Below the pieces are notes generated by a model that was given only the letters and a program-made list of their open reading frames with translations, was not told where the DNA came from and made no database searches. Shown one piece after another: positions 16,199 to 25,574 of a DNA stretch of 64,000 nucleotides. The stretch covers positions 1,364,001 to 1,428,000 of the forward strand of contig NZ_CP112866.1 in assembly GCF_026410085.1 (NCBI RefSeq). The letters are read 5' to 3'. Position 1 is the stretch's first letter. Every line of letters begins with the position of its first letter. Position numbers and translations under genes: made by a program. The DNA comes from Pseudomonas quebecensis (GTDB lineage Bacteria; Pseudomonadota; Gammaproteobacteria; Pseudomonadales; Pseudomonadaceae).

Positions 16199-18445
16199 AT
16201 GGTACAGGTGAGAGCACACCAGCCGATCAACACTGACGGCAGTATCAATCTCGAGGCATGGCTGGATCATGCGGTCAGTGTCGATCCGGCATTGGACCGT
16301 GAAGCCTTGAAGGCAGCCTGCGAGTTCGCCCGTGAGTCTGAACAACAGGACAACGCGGCGAAGAATCTGTGGGCCGAAGGCACTTCAAGTTTTCGCACCG
16401 GCCTTGAGATCGCCGAGATCCTCGCCGATCTCAAGCTGGACCAGGATTCGCTGATCGCCGCCGTGCTCTATCGCGGCGTGCGTGAAGGGCATATTCCATT
16501 GCCCACGGTCAGCCAGCGCTTCGGCGCAGTGGTGGCCAAGCTGATCGACGGCGTGCTGCGCATGGCCGCCATCAGCGCCAGCCTCAGTCCGCGCCAGTCG
16601 ATGGTGCTGGGCACCCAGGGCCAGGTCGAGAACCTGCGCAAGATGCTGGTGGCGATGGTCGACGACGTGCGCGTGGCCCTGATCAAACTGGCCGAACGCA
16701 CCTGTGCGATCCGTGCGGTCAAGACCGCCGACGACGAAAAGCGCAATCGCGTCGCCCGCGAGGTCTTCGATATCTACGCGCCCCTGGCGCACCGCCTGGG
16801 TATCGGCCATATCAAATGGGAGTTGGAGGACCTGTCCTTCCGCTACCTCGAACCCGATCAATACAAACAGATCGCCACGCTCCTGCATGAGCGGCGCCTG
16901 GACCGTGAGCGCTTTATCAGTGACGTGATGAGCCAACTGCGCGCCGAACTGCAGGCCACGGGCGTCGATGCCGACATCAGCGGTCGCGCCAAGCACATCT
17001 ATTCCATCTGGCGCAAAATGCAGCGCAAGGGCCTGGCTTTTAGCCAGATCTACGACGTGCGCGCGGTGCGCGTGCTGGTGCCGGAAATGCGCGACTGCTA
17101 CACCGCGCTGGGCATCGTCCACACGCTGTGGCGGCACATTCCCAAAGAGTTCGACGACTACATCGCCAACCCCAAGGAAAACGGCTACCGCTCGCTGCAC
17201 ACCGCGGTGATCGGCCCCGAGGGCAAGGTGCTGGAAGTGCAGATCCGCACCCACGCCATGCACGAAGAGGCAGAGCTGGGGGTGTGCGCGCACTGGCGCT
17301 ACAAGGGCACCGACGTCAAGGCCGGCTCCAACCAGTACGAAGAGAAAATCTCCTGGCTGCGCCAAGTGCTGGAATGGCACGAAGAACTCGGCGACATCGG
17401 CGGCCTGGCCGAACAGCTGCGGGTGGATATCGAACCGGACCGGGTCTATATCTTCACCCCGGACGGCCATGCCATTGACTTGCCCAAGGGCGCCACGCCG
17501 CTGGACTTCGCCTACCGGGTGCACACCGAAATCGGCCACAACTGCCGGGGCGCCAAGATCAACGGGCGCATCGTGCCGCTCAACTACAGCCTGCAGACCG
17601 GTGAACAGGTCGAGATCATCACCAGCAAGCACGGTACGCCGAGCCGCGACTGGCTGAACCCGAACCTGGGCTACATCACCACGTCGCGGGCGCGGGCCAA
17701 GATTGTCCACTGGTTCAAACTGCAGGCCCGCGACCAGAACGTCGCTGCCGGCAAGACCCTGCTCGAACGCGAACTGGCGCGCCTGGGCCTGCCCCAGGTG
17801 GACTTCGACAAGCTGGCCGAAAAGGCCAACATGAAGATCGCCGAAGACATGTTCGCCGCCCTCGGTGCCGGCGACCTGCGCCTGGCGCAGCTGGTCAACC
17901 TGGCCCAGCAGTTGGTCGAGCCGGAACGCGGCAACGAACAACTGGAGCTGATCCCACGCAAAGCCACCGGCTACAAGCCTGGCAAGCGCGGCGATATCCA
18001 GATCCAGGGCGTGGGCAACCTGATGACGCAGATGGCCGGCTGCTGCCAACCGCTGCCGGGCGATGCCATCGTCGGCTATATCACTCAGGGCCGTGGCGTG
18101 AGCATTCACCGCCAGGACTGCGCCTCGGTGCTGCAGTTGGGCGGGCGCGAGCCGGAACGCATCATCCAGGTCAGTTGGGGGCCGGTGCCGGTGCTCACTT
18201 ATCCGGTGGACATCGTGATCCGCGCCTACGACCGTTCGGGCTTGCTGCGCGACGTCTCGCAGGTGCTGCTCAACGAGCGGATCAACGTGCTGGCGGTCAA
18301 CACCCGCTCGAATAAAGAGGACAACACCGCGCTGATGTCCCTGACCATCGAGATTCCCGGGCTGGATGCGCTGGGGCGGTTGCTGGGGCGGATTTCCCAG
18401 TTGCCGAACATCATCGAGACGCGGCGTAATCGCACGCCATCATGA
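16199..18445 (+). CDS. relA: (p)ppGpp synthetase RelA
   Basis: A 748-residue stringent-response enzyme that binds stalled ribosomes and makes (p)ppGpp. Order: pseudo-hydrolase domain (the hydrolase His-Asp pair is replaced in RGVREGHIP, so hydrolysis should be absent); synthetase domain (GRAKHIYSIWRKMQ, YDVRAVRVLV, GYRSLHTAVIGP); TGS domain (VYIFTPDGHAIDLP); zinc-finger/CC region (AGCCQPLPGD); ACT domain at the end. The length and the degenerate hydrolase site separate it from SpoT. ATG 16199 has GGGAAGG upstream; the longer frame adds 13 residues without a ribosome site. The mazG ATG overlaps its stop. Confidence 0.95.
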   Translation: MVQVRAHQPINTDGSINLEAWLDHAVSVDPALDREALKAACEFARESEQQDNAAKNLWAEGTSSFRTGLEIAEILADLKLDQDSLIAAVLYRGVREGHIPLPTVSQRFGAVVAKLIDGVLRMAAISASLSPRQSMVLGTQGQVENLRKMLVAMVDDVRVALIKLAERTCAIRAVKTADDEKRNRVAREVFDIYAPLAHRLGIGHIKWELEDLSFRYLEPDQYKQIATLLHERRLDRERFISDVMSQLRAELQATGVDADISGRAKHIYSIWRKMQRKGLAFSQIYDVRAVRVLVPEMRDCYTALGIVHTLWRHIPKEFDDYIANPKENGYRSLHTAVIGPEGKVLEVQIRTHAMHEEAELGVCAHWRYKGTDVKAGSNQYEEKISWLRQVLEWHEELGDIGGLAEQLRVDIEPDRVYIFTPDGHAIDLPKGATPLDFAYRVHTEIGHNCRGAKINGRIVPLNYSLQTGEQVEIITSKHGTPSRDWLNPNLGYITTSRARAKIVHWFKLQARDQNVAAGKTLLERELARLGLPQVDFDKLAEKANMKIAEDMFAALGAGDLRLAQLVNLAQQLVEPERGNEQLELIPRKATGYKPGKRGDIQIQGVGNLMTQMAGCCQPLPGDAIVGYITQGRGVSIHRQDCASVLQLGGREPERIIQVSWGPVPVLTYPVDIVIRAYDRSGLLRDVSQVLLNERINVLAVNTRSNKEDNTALMSLTIEIPGLDALGRLLGRISQLPNIIETRRNRTPS

Positions 18446-19287
18446 GTAACCCGATGTACAGCCTCGAAGACCTGCTGCACTTGATGAATCGCCTGCGGGA
18501 CCCGCAATACGGGTGCCCGTGGGATATCAAACAAACCTACGCGAGCATCGTCCCGCATACCCTCGAAGAAGCCTACGAAGTGGCCGATGCCATCGAGCGT
18601 GGCGACTTCGATCACCTGCAAGGCGAGCTCGGCGATCTACTGTTCCAGGTCGTGTACTACAGCCAGCTGGCGCGGGAAGAGCGGCGCTTTGAATTTGCCG
18701 GGGTGGTCGACAGCATCACGCGCAAGCTGATTCGGCGTCATCCCCATGTGTTCCCGAGCGGCGACCTGTATGCGCCGCTGGACGTTCCGCGACTCAGCGA
18801 AGACCAGGTCAAGGAGCGTTGGGAGCAGATCAAGGCCGAGGAGCGTGCGGAAAAGTCCGACGCACCGCAGCAGTTGTCGCTGCTCGATGACGTGCCCAAC
18901 GCCTTGCCGTCCCTGTCCCGTGCCGCCAAGTTGCAGAAGCGCGCCAGCCAGGTCGGGTTCGACTGGCCGTCCGCCTTGCCGGTGGTCGACAACGTGCGCG
19001 AAGAGTTGGATGAAGTCCTCGAAGCCATGGCCGATAACGACCCGGCGGCCATTGCCGATGAAGTCGGCGACCTGCTGTTCGCGGCGGTCAACCTGGCCCG
19101 TCACCTCAAGGTCGACCCCGAAACCGCGCTGCGTGGCGCCAACGCCAAGTTCGAACGACGTTTCCGATTTATCGAACAGGCATTGCGCGAGACCCGGCGT
19201 CCCATGGAAGATTGCACCCTCGAAGAGTTGGACGCCCTGTGGGGCGAAGCCAAACGTCAGGAAAAGAACGTGTCCAGCTGCGGTTGA
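18442..19287 (+). CDS. mazG: Nucleoside triphosphate pyrophosphohydrolase MazG
   Basis: A 281-residue protein with two tandem MazG folds. Each has the acidic metal-binding pattern (TLEEAYEVADAIERGD with GELGDLLFQ, and NVREELDEVLEAM with DEVGDLLFA). It cleaves NTPs to NMP and pyrophosphate and in E. coli lowers ppGpp, which fits its place right after relA. The ATGA overlap with relA shows translational coupling. Confidence 0.93.
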   Translation: MSNPMYSLEDLLHLMNRLRDPQYGCPWDIKQTYASIVPHTLEEAYEVADAIERGDFDHLQGELGDLLFQVVYYSQLAREERRFEFAGVVDSITRKLIRRHPHVFPSGDLYAPLDVPRLSEDQVKERWEQIKAEERAEKSDAPQQLSLLDDVPNALPSLSRAAKLQKRASQVGFDWPSALPVVDNVREELDEVLEAMADNDPAAIADEVGDLLFAAVNLARHLKVDPETALRGANAKFERRFRFIEQALRETRRPMEDCTLEELDALWGEAKRQEKNVSSCG

Positions 19288-19312
19288 GCAGTTGCCTAAG
19301 TGAGTAAGCACC

Positions 19313-19858
19313 ATGAGCCTTTCCCTTCGCGACCAGTTGCTTAAAGCAGGTCTGGTCAACCAAAAGCAGGCCAAACAGGTCGGCAAAGAGAAACAGAAGC
19401 AGCAACGCCTGGTCCACAAAGGCCAGGCCGAAGCCGACGACACCCAGGCGCGCCTGGCCCTTGAAGCCAAGGCGGAAAAGGTCAAGCGCGACCAGGAACT
19501 GAACCGTCAGCAGCAGGAAAAAGCCGAAGCCAAGGCCCGCGCGGCCCAGGTCAAGCAACTGATCGAAACCTCGCGCCTGCCCAAGTTGACCACCGAGGAT
19601 TACTACAACTTCGTGGATGACAAGAAGGTCAAGCGCCTGTCGGTCAACACGCTGATGCGCAATAAACTGAGTAACGGCTCCCTGGCGATCGTGCACCACG
19701 GCGGCGGTTACGAAGTGATCCCGCGTGAAGCCGCGCTGAAGATTCAGGAACGCGCACCCGAGCGCATCGTGCAGCTCAATATCCTCACCGAGAGCCAGGT
19801 GCCGGACGAGGATGATCCATACGCGGCTTACCAGATCCCTGACGACCTGATGTGGTAA
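19313..19858 (+). CDS. DUF2058 family protein
   Basis: A 181-residue DUF2058 (YaiL-like) protein. An N-terminal basic and Gln-rich segment of about 100 residues (QAKQVGKEKQKQQRLVHKGQ onwards) is predicted to be helical or coiled. A compact C-terminal domain follows (LSVNTLMRNKLSNGSLAIVH). It is often described as nucleoprotein- or polysome-associated, without a known reaction. It follows mazG by 25 bases and ends in a strong terminator, so it is probably the last gene of the cysM-to-mazG group. Confidence 0.88.
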   Translation: MSLSLRDQLLKAGLVNQKQAKQVGKEKQKQQRLVHKGQAEADDTQARLALEAKAEKVKRDQELNRQQQEKAEAKARAAQVKQLIETSRLPKLTTEDYYNFVDDKKVKRLSVNTLMRNKLSNGSLAIVHHGGGYEVIPREAALKIQERAPERIVQLNILTESQVPDEDDPYAAYQIPDDLMW

Positions 19859-19880
19859 GCGGCGCGTCCCGCTGCAAACA

Positions 19881-19915
19881 ACAAACCCCGCTCAATGGCG
19901 GGGTTTGTTTTTCTT
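19881..19915 (+). terminator. Rho-independent terminator after the DUF2058 gene
   Basis: ACAAACCCCGC (19881-19891) pairs perfectly with GCGGGGTTTGT (19898-19908) around TCAATG, followed by a T-rich run. The A-rich left flank could let it serve the convergent siderophore operon too. Confidence 0.92.
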
Positions 19916-19945
19916 CTTGAAGCGCTTTTACAAGGGGAGTTTCCC

Positions 19946-22066
19946 TCACCAATCCACGGCGTAACTCAAGCTGAACGTGCGCCCCTCTGCGTTCGGATAG
20001 GGCGCGCGCGCATTCGCCTGGGCAAACATGTTCTGGTAGTTGCGATTAGTCAGGTTGTAGACCGCGCCTTCGAGGCGCCCCACCGGCAACCGCACCGATC
20101 CCAGCAGATCGGCCAATGTGTAGCCCTTGATATCGCGACCGTTATTGTCCTTGAACGCGACGTCGTAGTCGGCCAGGCGCATACCTTGCAGGCGCAGGCT
20201 GTAGTCGCCGCGGTCATAGCCGATAAAGGCGGTAGTCTTGGCTGGCGCGATGCGCGTGGCCGGAAGGTCAATCCATTGGCCGTTCTGGCGCGTCTCGCCC
20301 TTGGCGTAGGCGTAGGTTCCGCCGACTGACCACTCATCGGTAACGTTATACGTCAGGCTGGTTTCGATACCGCGCACGCGCTCTTTCTGGCTGACCAGGC
20401 GCAGCACACGGTCGTTGGCGTCGTAGAACTGTGTGACGTCCGAGGTGTTTTCATACGCGGTGACATTGGCCAGCCATTTGTCCCAATTGCCACGCCAGCC
20501 CAGCTCGTAGCTGTCGACTTTCAGCGCCTGGGCGTTGAGGTTCTGGATATCGTATCGACTGCTCACGTCACGCAGGAAACGCTGGATATCCGGCAGGGAA
20601 AACCCCTGGCTGAAATTGACGAACACATCCTGGTTTTCGCTCAGGTGGTACACCGCGCCCAGGTTGTAGAGGGTGTCGTCATACTTGAGGGTGCCCCCCG
20701 GCAGTGTCGCGCGATTGCCGGTCTGCACGATTTCGCCGTAGGCGATGCTGTCGTCCACATCGCTTTCGATCCATTCGCGGCGCACACCACCGCGTAGGGT
20801 CCAGTCATCAATGTCGTAGGACAGCTGCCCGAAGATGGCTTTGGTAGTGGTCTGGATGTCCGGGCCCAACTCGAAGGTAGTGCCGGTCTTGGTGTAGGTC
20901 AGGCCATTGACCCGGTACTGGTCACCGCGTTGGCGGGATGTCTCGTGATCGTAATCCGCGCCCCACACCAGGTTGCCGGTGGCGGGGCCGATGTCCGGCA
21001 TTTGCGTGTCGATGGCGGCGCGTAGGCCGTACACGTCCTGCACGCTGTTATTGTCCGATACCCCGGCGCGGCCTCGAGACAGGTCCGGGAAGAACAGCGC
21101 GTCGGCGCGGCGCCAGTAACTTTCCACCTGCAGGCCCTGACCGTAGAAGTCCAGGTCGGTGTAGTTGAGGTTGACGGCCTGGTTGTGGGTGGACGGCTGG
21201 TCGTCCAGGTCCAGGCCTTTGACCGCAACAGCAGTGCTGGTGATGCGTGGGTTCTTGGTGTAGCGGGTATCCTGTTCGTCCTTGTAGTCCTGCAGCGACA
21301 GGCTGATCTTTTTATCGTCATCCAACTCGTAGCCGAAACGGCCTTGCAGGTCGTAGGTGTCGGTGTCCATGTTGCTGCCCTGGGACGTGTCCTGGGGGAT
21401 GCGCTTGCCGTTGCCGTCGAACTGGTCGTTGCGTTGCACGGTATTGGCGGACAAATACCAGTCCGCCGGGCCCTGGCGGCCGGTGGCGCTCTGGAATGCC
21501 TCGTAGGCAAAGCCTTTATGGTTGAAATTGTTGCCGGAGGTCATGCCGATTTTGCTGCTGAACGCCAGGTCCTCACCTTTGTTGCGCTTGGTGATGATGT
21601 TGATGATGCCGCCGGAGGCCCCCGCACCGTAGACACTGCTGGCGCCGGAAATTACTTCGATACGCTCGATGCTCTCCGGCGCCACGCTGTTGAGCTGGCG
21701 GAAGTTGTCGCGCGTGGCGTTCTGGGACACGCCGTCGATCAGGATCAGTGTATTGCGCCCGCGCAGTGTCTGGCCGAAGTTACTCATTCCGCCGCTGGAA
21801 GGGGCGATGCCCGGCACCAACTGCCCGAGGATGTCCGCGACCCGGCGCCCGGCGCCCGTTTGCTGACGGATCTGCGCTTCGTCGATGACCTGCACCGAGC
21901 CCGGGATCGCCGCGATGCTGGTTTCATTGCGCGTGGCCGAGACCACGGTTGCCTGCAACTGCAGGTTAGTGGGAGCTGCCTGGGTTTGCTCCGCGGTATC
22001 GGCCCAGGCAGCATTGCTGAGTGAGCCGAGGAAGGGCAGTAGAAGTGCCAAGTGTGGTTTATTCAT
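19946..22066 (-). CDS. TonB-dependent siderophore receptor
   Basis: A 706-residue outer-membrane receptor. A signal peptide ends near Ala22 (NAAWA). The plug domain follows (VVSATRNETSIAAIPGSVQVID, GRNTLILIDGVSQN, VISGASSVYGAGASGGIINIITK) and then a 22-strand barrel ending in the aromatic LSYAVDW. The plug resembles receptors for citrate-hydroxamate and carboxylate siderophores (IutA/RhtA type). Its ATG overlaps the exporter stop (ATGA), making it the third gene of a coupled synthetase-exporter-receptor operon. It should re-import the product of the upstream synthetase with TonB energy. The Fur-like site upstream of the operon suggests iron repression. Confidence 0.9.
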   Translation of the reverse strand: MNKPHLALLLPFLGSLSNAAWADTAEQTQAAPTNLQLQATVVSATRNETSIAAIPGSVQVIDEAQIRQQTGAGRRVADILGQLVPGIAPSSGGMSNFGQTLRGRNTLILIDGVSQNATRDNFRQLNSVAPESIERIEVISGASSVYGAGASGGIINIITKRNKGEDLAFSSKIGMTSGNNFNHKGFAYEAFQSATGRQGPADWYLSANTVQRNDQFDGNGKRIPQDTSQGSNMDTDTYDLQGRFGYELDDDKKISLSLQDYKDEQDTRYTKNPRITSTAVAVKGLDLDDQPSTHNQAVNLNYTDLDFYGQGLQVESYWRRADALFFPDLSRGRAGVSDNNSVQDVYGLRAAIDTQMPDIGPATGNLVWGADYDHETSRQRGDQYRVNGLTYTKTGTTFELGPDIQTTTKAIFGQLSYDIDDWTLRGGVRREWIESDVDDSIAYGEIVQTGNRATLPGGTLKYDDTLYNLGAVYHLSENQDVFVNFSQGFSLPDIQRFLRDVSSRYDIQNLNAQALKVDSYELGWRGNWDKWLANVTAYENTSDVTQFYDANDRVLRLVSQKERVRGIETSLTYNVTDEWSVGGTYAYAKGETRQNGQWIDLPATRIAPAKTTAFIGYDRGDYSLRLQGMRLADYDVAFKDNNGRDIKGYTLADLLGSVRLPVGRLEGAVYNLTNRNYQNMFAQANARAPYPNAEGRTFSLSYAVDW

Positions 22067-23289
22067 GACCTTGCCTTTGAGTTATTAGAAGTATTGACAG
22101 AAAAATCGGACGGCTCAGGCGCGCGCGCCAGCCCGCGGATCCCCCGGATGCCCACGGCCGCCACGGCATAGGTGAGCGCGACCAGCCAGAAGCTGTGCGC
22201 CAGGCCCACCATCCCCATGCCGATACCACCGATCAGCGCGCCACACAGCGCGCCGGCCTTGGCGGCGCTATTACCCAGCCCAAGGGCAAACCCTTGCTGG
22301 CTGGGGGGCACGGTGCTGGCGATTAACGTATAAGCGACAGGCAGCAATGCGCCTTGCCATACGCCCCACAGCAGCCGGCTGGCGAGGAACCCCAGCCACT
22401 CGCTGGCCATGGCGGTGAATGCCAGCGTCAGGGCACAGGCCCACGTGACCCATTCGATGGTGCGCAGCGTATGCGCCGGTGGGTGCCGGTCGAACAGGCG
22501 ACCCCACAGCGGCGCGGAAAGCGCCAGGGTGAGCGCGCTGGCGGCATAGCTGGCGCCAATCAACCACGCCGGCGCGTGCAGCACATCGGCCACGTACAGC
22601 GCATAGAACGGCTGCGGCATCATTTTGGCCGCCTGGATCAACACGATGATGCCAAGCATCGCGCCGAGCCAGCCCTTGGGCAGCGCGGCGCGGGTCGCGT
22701 TGCGCGCCGGTCGTGCGCGCGGTGCATCGCTGGGCAGCCACAGGCTTAGCGCTGCGCAGAGCAGGCAGACCGCAGTGGCGCTGTAGCACAGCAGGGCGAA
22801 CCCCGAGACGTCCATCAGCCAGCCGCCCAATACCGGGCCTGCCAGCGAACCCACGGCGGTCGCCGATTGCAGCCGCGCTAGGATGTGCCCGCGTCCGCCG
22901 TCGCCGCAGCACGCCAGGGCGTAGGCCTGGGCCGCTGCGATAAAGCCCGCCAACGCGCCTTGCACGACCCTGATTGCCACCAGCAACCAAGGATCCTGTG
23001 CGATCGCTGCCAGCGCCTGGCACACCGCCAGCGCCAGCAGCGCGCGCAGGATCATCGGCTTGTGACCGGTGCGGTCACCCAGGCGGCCCCACATCGGTGT
23101 CAGGAGCATCGCCGCCATCATCGGCCCGGCGTACACCAGAGATGACAGCAGCCCAGTGTAATGAGCATCGGCAACGCCGAGCAGTTTCTGGATTTGCAAC
23201 GGCCAGAAAGGCCCGCTCATTTCCATGGCGCCCATCGACACCAACTGAATCATCACCAGCAACCGCAACGCCGTACGGTCAGAGCCCAT
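22063..23289 (-). CDS. MFS transporter, probable siderophore exporter
   Basis: A 408-residue, 12-helix major facilitator with the usual loop motif (GRLGDRTGHKPMIL). It is encoded between the NIS synthetase and the receptor, overlapping both genes, so export of the newly made siderophore is the simplest role. I chose ATG 23289; a GTG four codons upstream (23301) is possible and would overlap the synthetase stop by 23 bases. Neither start has a strong ribosome site, and coupling to the upstream gene is likely. It resembles FslB/LbtB-style exporters only in position. Confidence 0.83.
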   Translation of the reverse strand: MGSDRTALRLLVMIQLVSMGAMEMSGPFWPLQIQKLLGVADAHYTGLLSSLVYAGPMMAAMLLTPMWGRLGDRTGHKPMILRALLALAVCQALAAIAQDPWLLVAIRVVQGALAGFIAAAQAYALACCGDGGRGHILARLQSATAVGSLAGPVLGGWLMDVSGFALLCYSATAVCLLCAALSLWLPSDAPRARPARNATRAALPKGWLGAMLGIIVLIQAAKMMPQPFYALYVADVLHAPAWLIGASYAASALTLALSAPLWGRLFDRHPPAHTLRTIEWVTWACALTLAFTAMASEWLGFLASRLLWGVWQGALLPVAYTLIASTVPPSQQGFALGLGNSAAKAGALCGALIGGIGMGMVGLAHSFWLVALTYAVAAVGIRGIRGLARAPEPSDFSVNTSNNSKARS

Positions 23290-25204
23290 TGGCGGCGGCA
23301 CTCAGCGGATTGGGCAGCCGCCCGACAATATCGGCGTGGCTTTCCAACAGGCGCATGCGCATAAACGACTTGGCCGGCCATGCCTGCTCCAGCAGTGCTG
23401 CGCGTTCGGTCCGCCAGCGTTGGGGCTCGACCTGGTCGCGCAGCGCGTCGAAACACTGGCTGACCTGGGCTGACAGTTCATCCCACAGCTGCGCCTCGGG
23501 CATTTCGAAATGACGCGCGCTGAGCAGGACCAGCTCGCCCAAATGACACATGAAAACCGTGTGCAGCAACTTGTCGCGTACGAAGCTGGCGTCGTCGTAC
23601 AAGGTCATTTTCGGGTCGTGCAGCTCAATGTCCAGACCCTGGCCATGCAAGGTCTTGCGGTCGATACGGATATCGCCGAAGTCGCGCAGCAACAGGCGGC
23701 TCAGTTGCCCGTCGTCGCTCATGACCATAAAGGAATTCTGCTGATGGGCCTCGAATGCGACGCCGTAGCGCAGGTACATGCCCAACAGCGCCGGCACCGT
23801 GATCGCGGCGTAATCACGGAAAAACGCGCGCATGCCTTGGGCATCGTCCCGGCCCTGGCTCAGGCGTACCCAGTGTCGCAGCAGCGGTTCGCCGTGCTGG
23901 TCGAGGGCGAACAGGCTGCCGACCGGCACAGCCATTTCCCCCGATTGCAGCTGGCTCAGCGGGTTATCGCGGTACAGCACGGCGAGGTGGCGGGAATGTT
24001 CGTCATTGGCCGGTTGCGGCTTGAAGTGCACGCCGATTCGCTCCGGTACGATGCTGAGCCGCTTGGAGATACCCGGCTCACGGGAAAGAATGCTCAACAA
24101 TAACTCGCTGATACGCGGCCCCATACGCGCCGAACGTGGTGAAACGGTACGCTGCACGCTGGTCAGGCGCAGCGAGACTGGCAGCTTGACCATCGGTGCA
24201 TCGCAGCGGCCGTCCGGCAATACGGTGCGAAAAGACATGGTGGGGTGGGCTGTAAACGCGACAATCTCGGTGAGCACCAGCAGCCGGTCGCTGATCTCAT
24301 TGGCGAACAGCTGTGGCAACTCCTGGCGAGCCTGCCAGGGGTGAGCGGGCAGCGGTAGATAGTCGGCGGGTGCAAGGCCTTGCGCGGTCAGCACGTCGGC
24401 CAATTCCCGGGCGGCCTGGGGAAAATGCTGTTGCCACCACGGCCAGTAATCCGCAGAACCGGCCAGCGTTTCAACGTGTGCGTATTGACGGTGCAAGGCG
24501 CACAGCAACACCGGGAAGCGCGCTTCGAACTCCGGCGAGAACGCGATCACCTGCTCGGTGCTCAAGCCCAGTTTAGTTTTGTAGTTGGGGTGCCAGGGAT
24601 GGCCCAGCGTGCCCCATTGCTCCAACACGCAGGTCGGGTTGGCGACCTGTGGATGCTGCTTGAGATAGCTGAGCAGGTTGCCCGCGTGGGCAGGTGGCAT
24701 GGCGGCCTGAAGCTTCAGCGTCCAATGCGCGTGAAAGGCCAGGCACAGCGTGTCGTTCACGAAGCTGTCGTCAATTTCAGTGTTCAGACGATTCAGTACA
24801 TCCGGCGCGGCAGGGGTTTGAAGCGTACTGTTGAGCAGCGTCAGCAATTGCGAGGGGAATTGCAGTTTGAGCGCCGGCTGACCCTCGCGCACATGCACGA
24901 CGCGCCCGCGCAGGTCCCAGCTGGCCATACGGCCTGGACGCAGATGCTCGAAGCACAGGCGCGACTGGTCCGGCAACACCAGCCAGCAATGGCCATGACC
25001 GTCGTAGGTACAGGTGTCGGGAGCCAGCAGCGCTTCGCGGAACAGTGCCTGGAGCAGCCGTTGAAAGCTACGTTCAGCGGCGGGTTGCAAGGTGCCGGCA
25101 AGGTCTTCGAGGGTGATGTGATTCGCCTGGAAGGTCGAGGTGGCCAGTGCTTCGCTCCACCGTGCGAGCAGGGACGATTCAGGCGTCATGCTGTTTCCGT
25201 ACAT
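23279..25204 (-). CDS. IucA/IucC-type NIS siderophore synthetase
   Basis: A 641-residue NRPS-independent siderophore synthetase. Family motifs are visible: GHPWHPNYKTKLG (201-213; the HPxHPxxK nucleotide-binding pattern), MSFRTVLPD, KLPVSLRLTSVQRT, and the C-terminal FerA-like region (FEAHQQNSFMVM, LLRDFGDI). Such enzymes adenylate a carboxylate (citrate or a related acid) and condense it with an amine or alcohol. It is the only synthetase in the operon, and no decarboxylase, hydroxylase or acetyltransferase gene is nearby, so one enzyme may make the siderophore from common metabolites. ATG 25204 has AAGGA ten bases upstream; ATG 25189 is an alternative. Confidence 0.9.
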   Translation of the reverse strand: MYGNSMTPESSLLARWSEALATSTFQANHITLEDLAGTLQPAAERSFQRLLQALFREALLAPDTCTYDGHGHCWLVLPDQSRLCFEHLRPGRMASWDLRGRVVHVREGQPALKLQFPSQLLTLLNSTLQTPAAPDVLNRLNTEIDDSFVNDTLCLAFHAHWTLKLQAAMPPAHAGNLLSYLKQHPQVANPTCVLEQWGTLGHPWHPNYKTKLGLSTEQVIAFSPEFEARFPVLLCALHRQYAHVETLAGSADYWPWWQQHFPQAARELADVLTAQGLAPADYLPLPAHPWQARQELPQLFANEISDRLLVLTEIVAFTAHPTMSFRTVLPDGRCDAPMVKLPVSLRLTSVQRTVSPRSARMGPRISELLLSILSREPGISKRLSIVPERIGVHFKPQPANDEHSRHLAVLYRDNPLSQLQSGEMAVPVGSLFALDQHGEPLLRHWVRLSQGRDDAQGMRAFFRDYAAITVPALLGMYLRYGVAFEAHQQNSFMVMSDDGQLSRLLLRDFGDIRIDRKTLHGQGLDIELHDPKMTLYDDASFVRDKLLHTVFMCHLGELVLLSARHFEMPEAQLWDELSAQVSQCFDALRDQVEPQRWRTERAALLEQAWPAKSFMRMRLLESHADIVGRLPNPLSAAANGL

Positions 25205-25250
25205 CAAGTCGAATTCCTTATCCTGGGTACTGAGTCGAAGGCGGCGCGAT

Positions 25251-25269
25251 AGTATCGAGAACCATTATC
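25251..25269 (-). promoter_or_regulatory. Fur-box-like site upstream of the siderophore operon
   Basis: The 19 bases match the Fur consensus GATAATGATAATCATTATC at 13 positions, with a perfect CATTATC half (25263-25269). It is 47 bases before the synthetase start, where repression by Fe-Fur would be expected. The 300 bases beyond it to the next terminator hold no convincing gene. Confidence 0.6.
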
Positions 25270-25495
25270 AAATGTCTATTTTTTGTTACTCGAATAGACG
25301 CCCACGTTTATTCGCGCTTGGCTGGGGCGGGGTGTCTCAAGGCAACTGTGTCGCTTTGGAGGCGGGGAGGCGGGCTTGGGAGGCTCTGGAATGGGCCTGT
25401 TCAGGTTTTTTAACGCAGCCCGTAGTACGTAGATGCAATTTTTGTAAGACGTGTCTGGTTTTATACGGTGATTAAAAAGTACCGTCTTGACCACG

Positions 25496-25526
25496 CAAAA
25501 CCCCGCTCGAAGGCGGGGTTTTGTTT
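25496..25526. terminator. Bidirectional terminator
   Basis: CAAAACCCCGC (25496-25506) and GCGGGGTTTTG (25513-25523) form a perfect 11-bp stem with a TCGAAG loop, followed by TTT. A-rich and T-rich flanks make it usable in both directions. The likely client is the small minus-strand gene at 25575. Confidence 0.85.
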
Positions 25527-25574
25527 CGCAGGTGCTCCGTGTCGTGGACGCAGCGCCTGCGCACTTTCAGCGGT

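Noticed and set aside
16385..18109. A 574-codon frame antisense to relA
   Set aside because: relA is unmistakable on the other strand; the antisense product has shadow-frame composition.
25276..25494. A 72-codon minus-strand frame beyond the siderophore operon
   Set aside because: Pro/Lys-rich composition, no ribosome site, and it runs through promoter and operator sequence.
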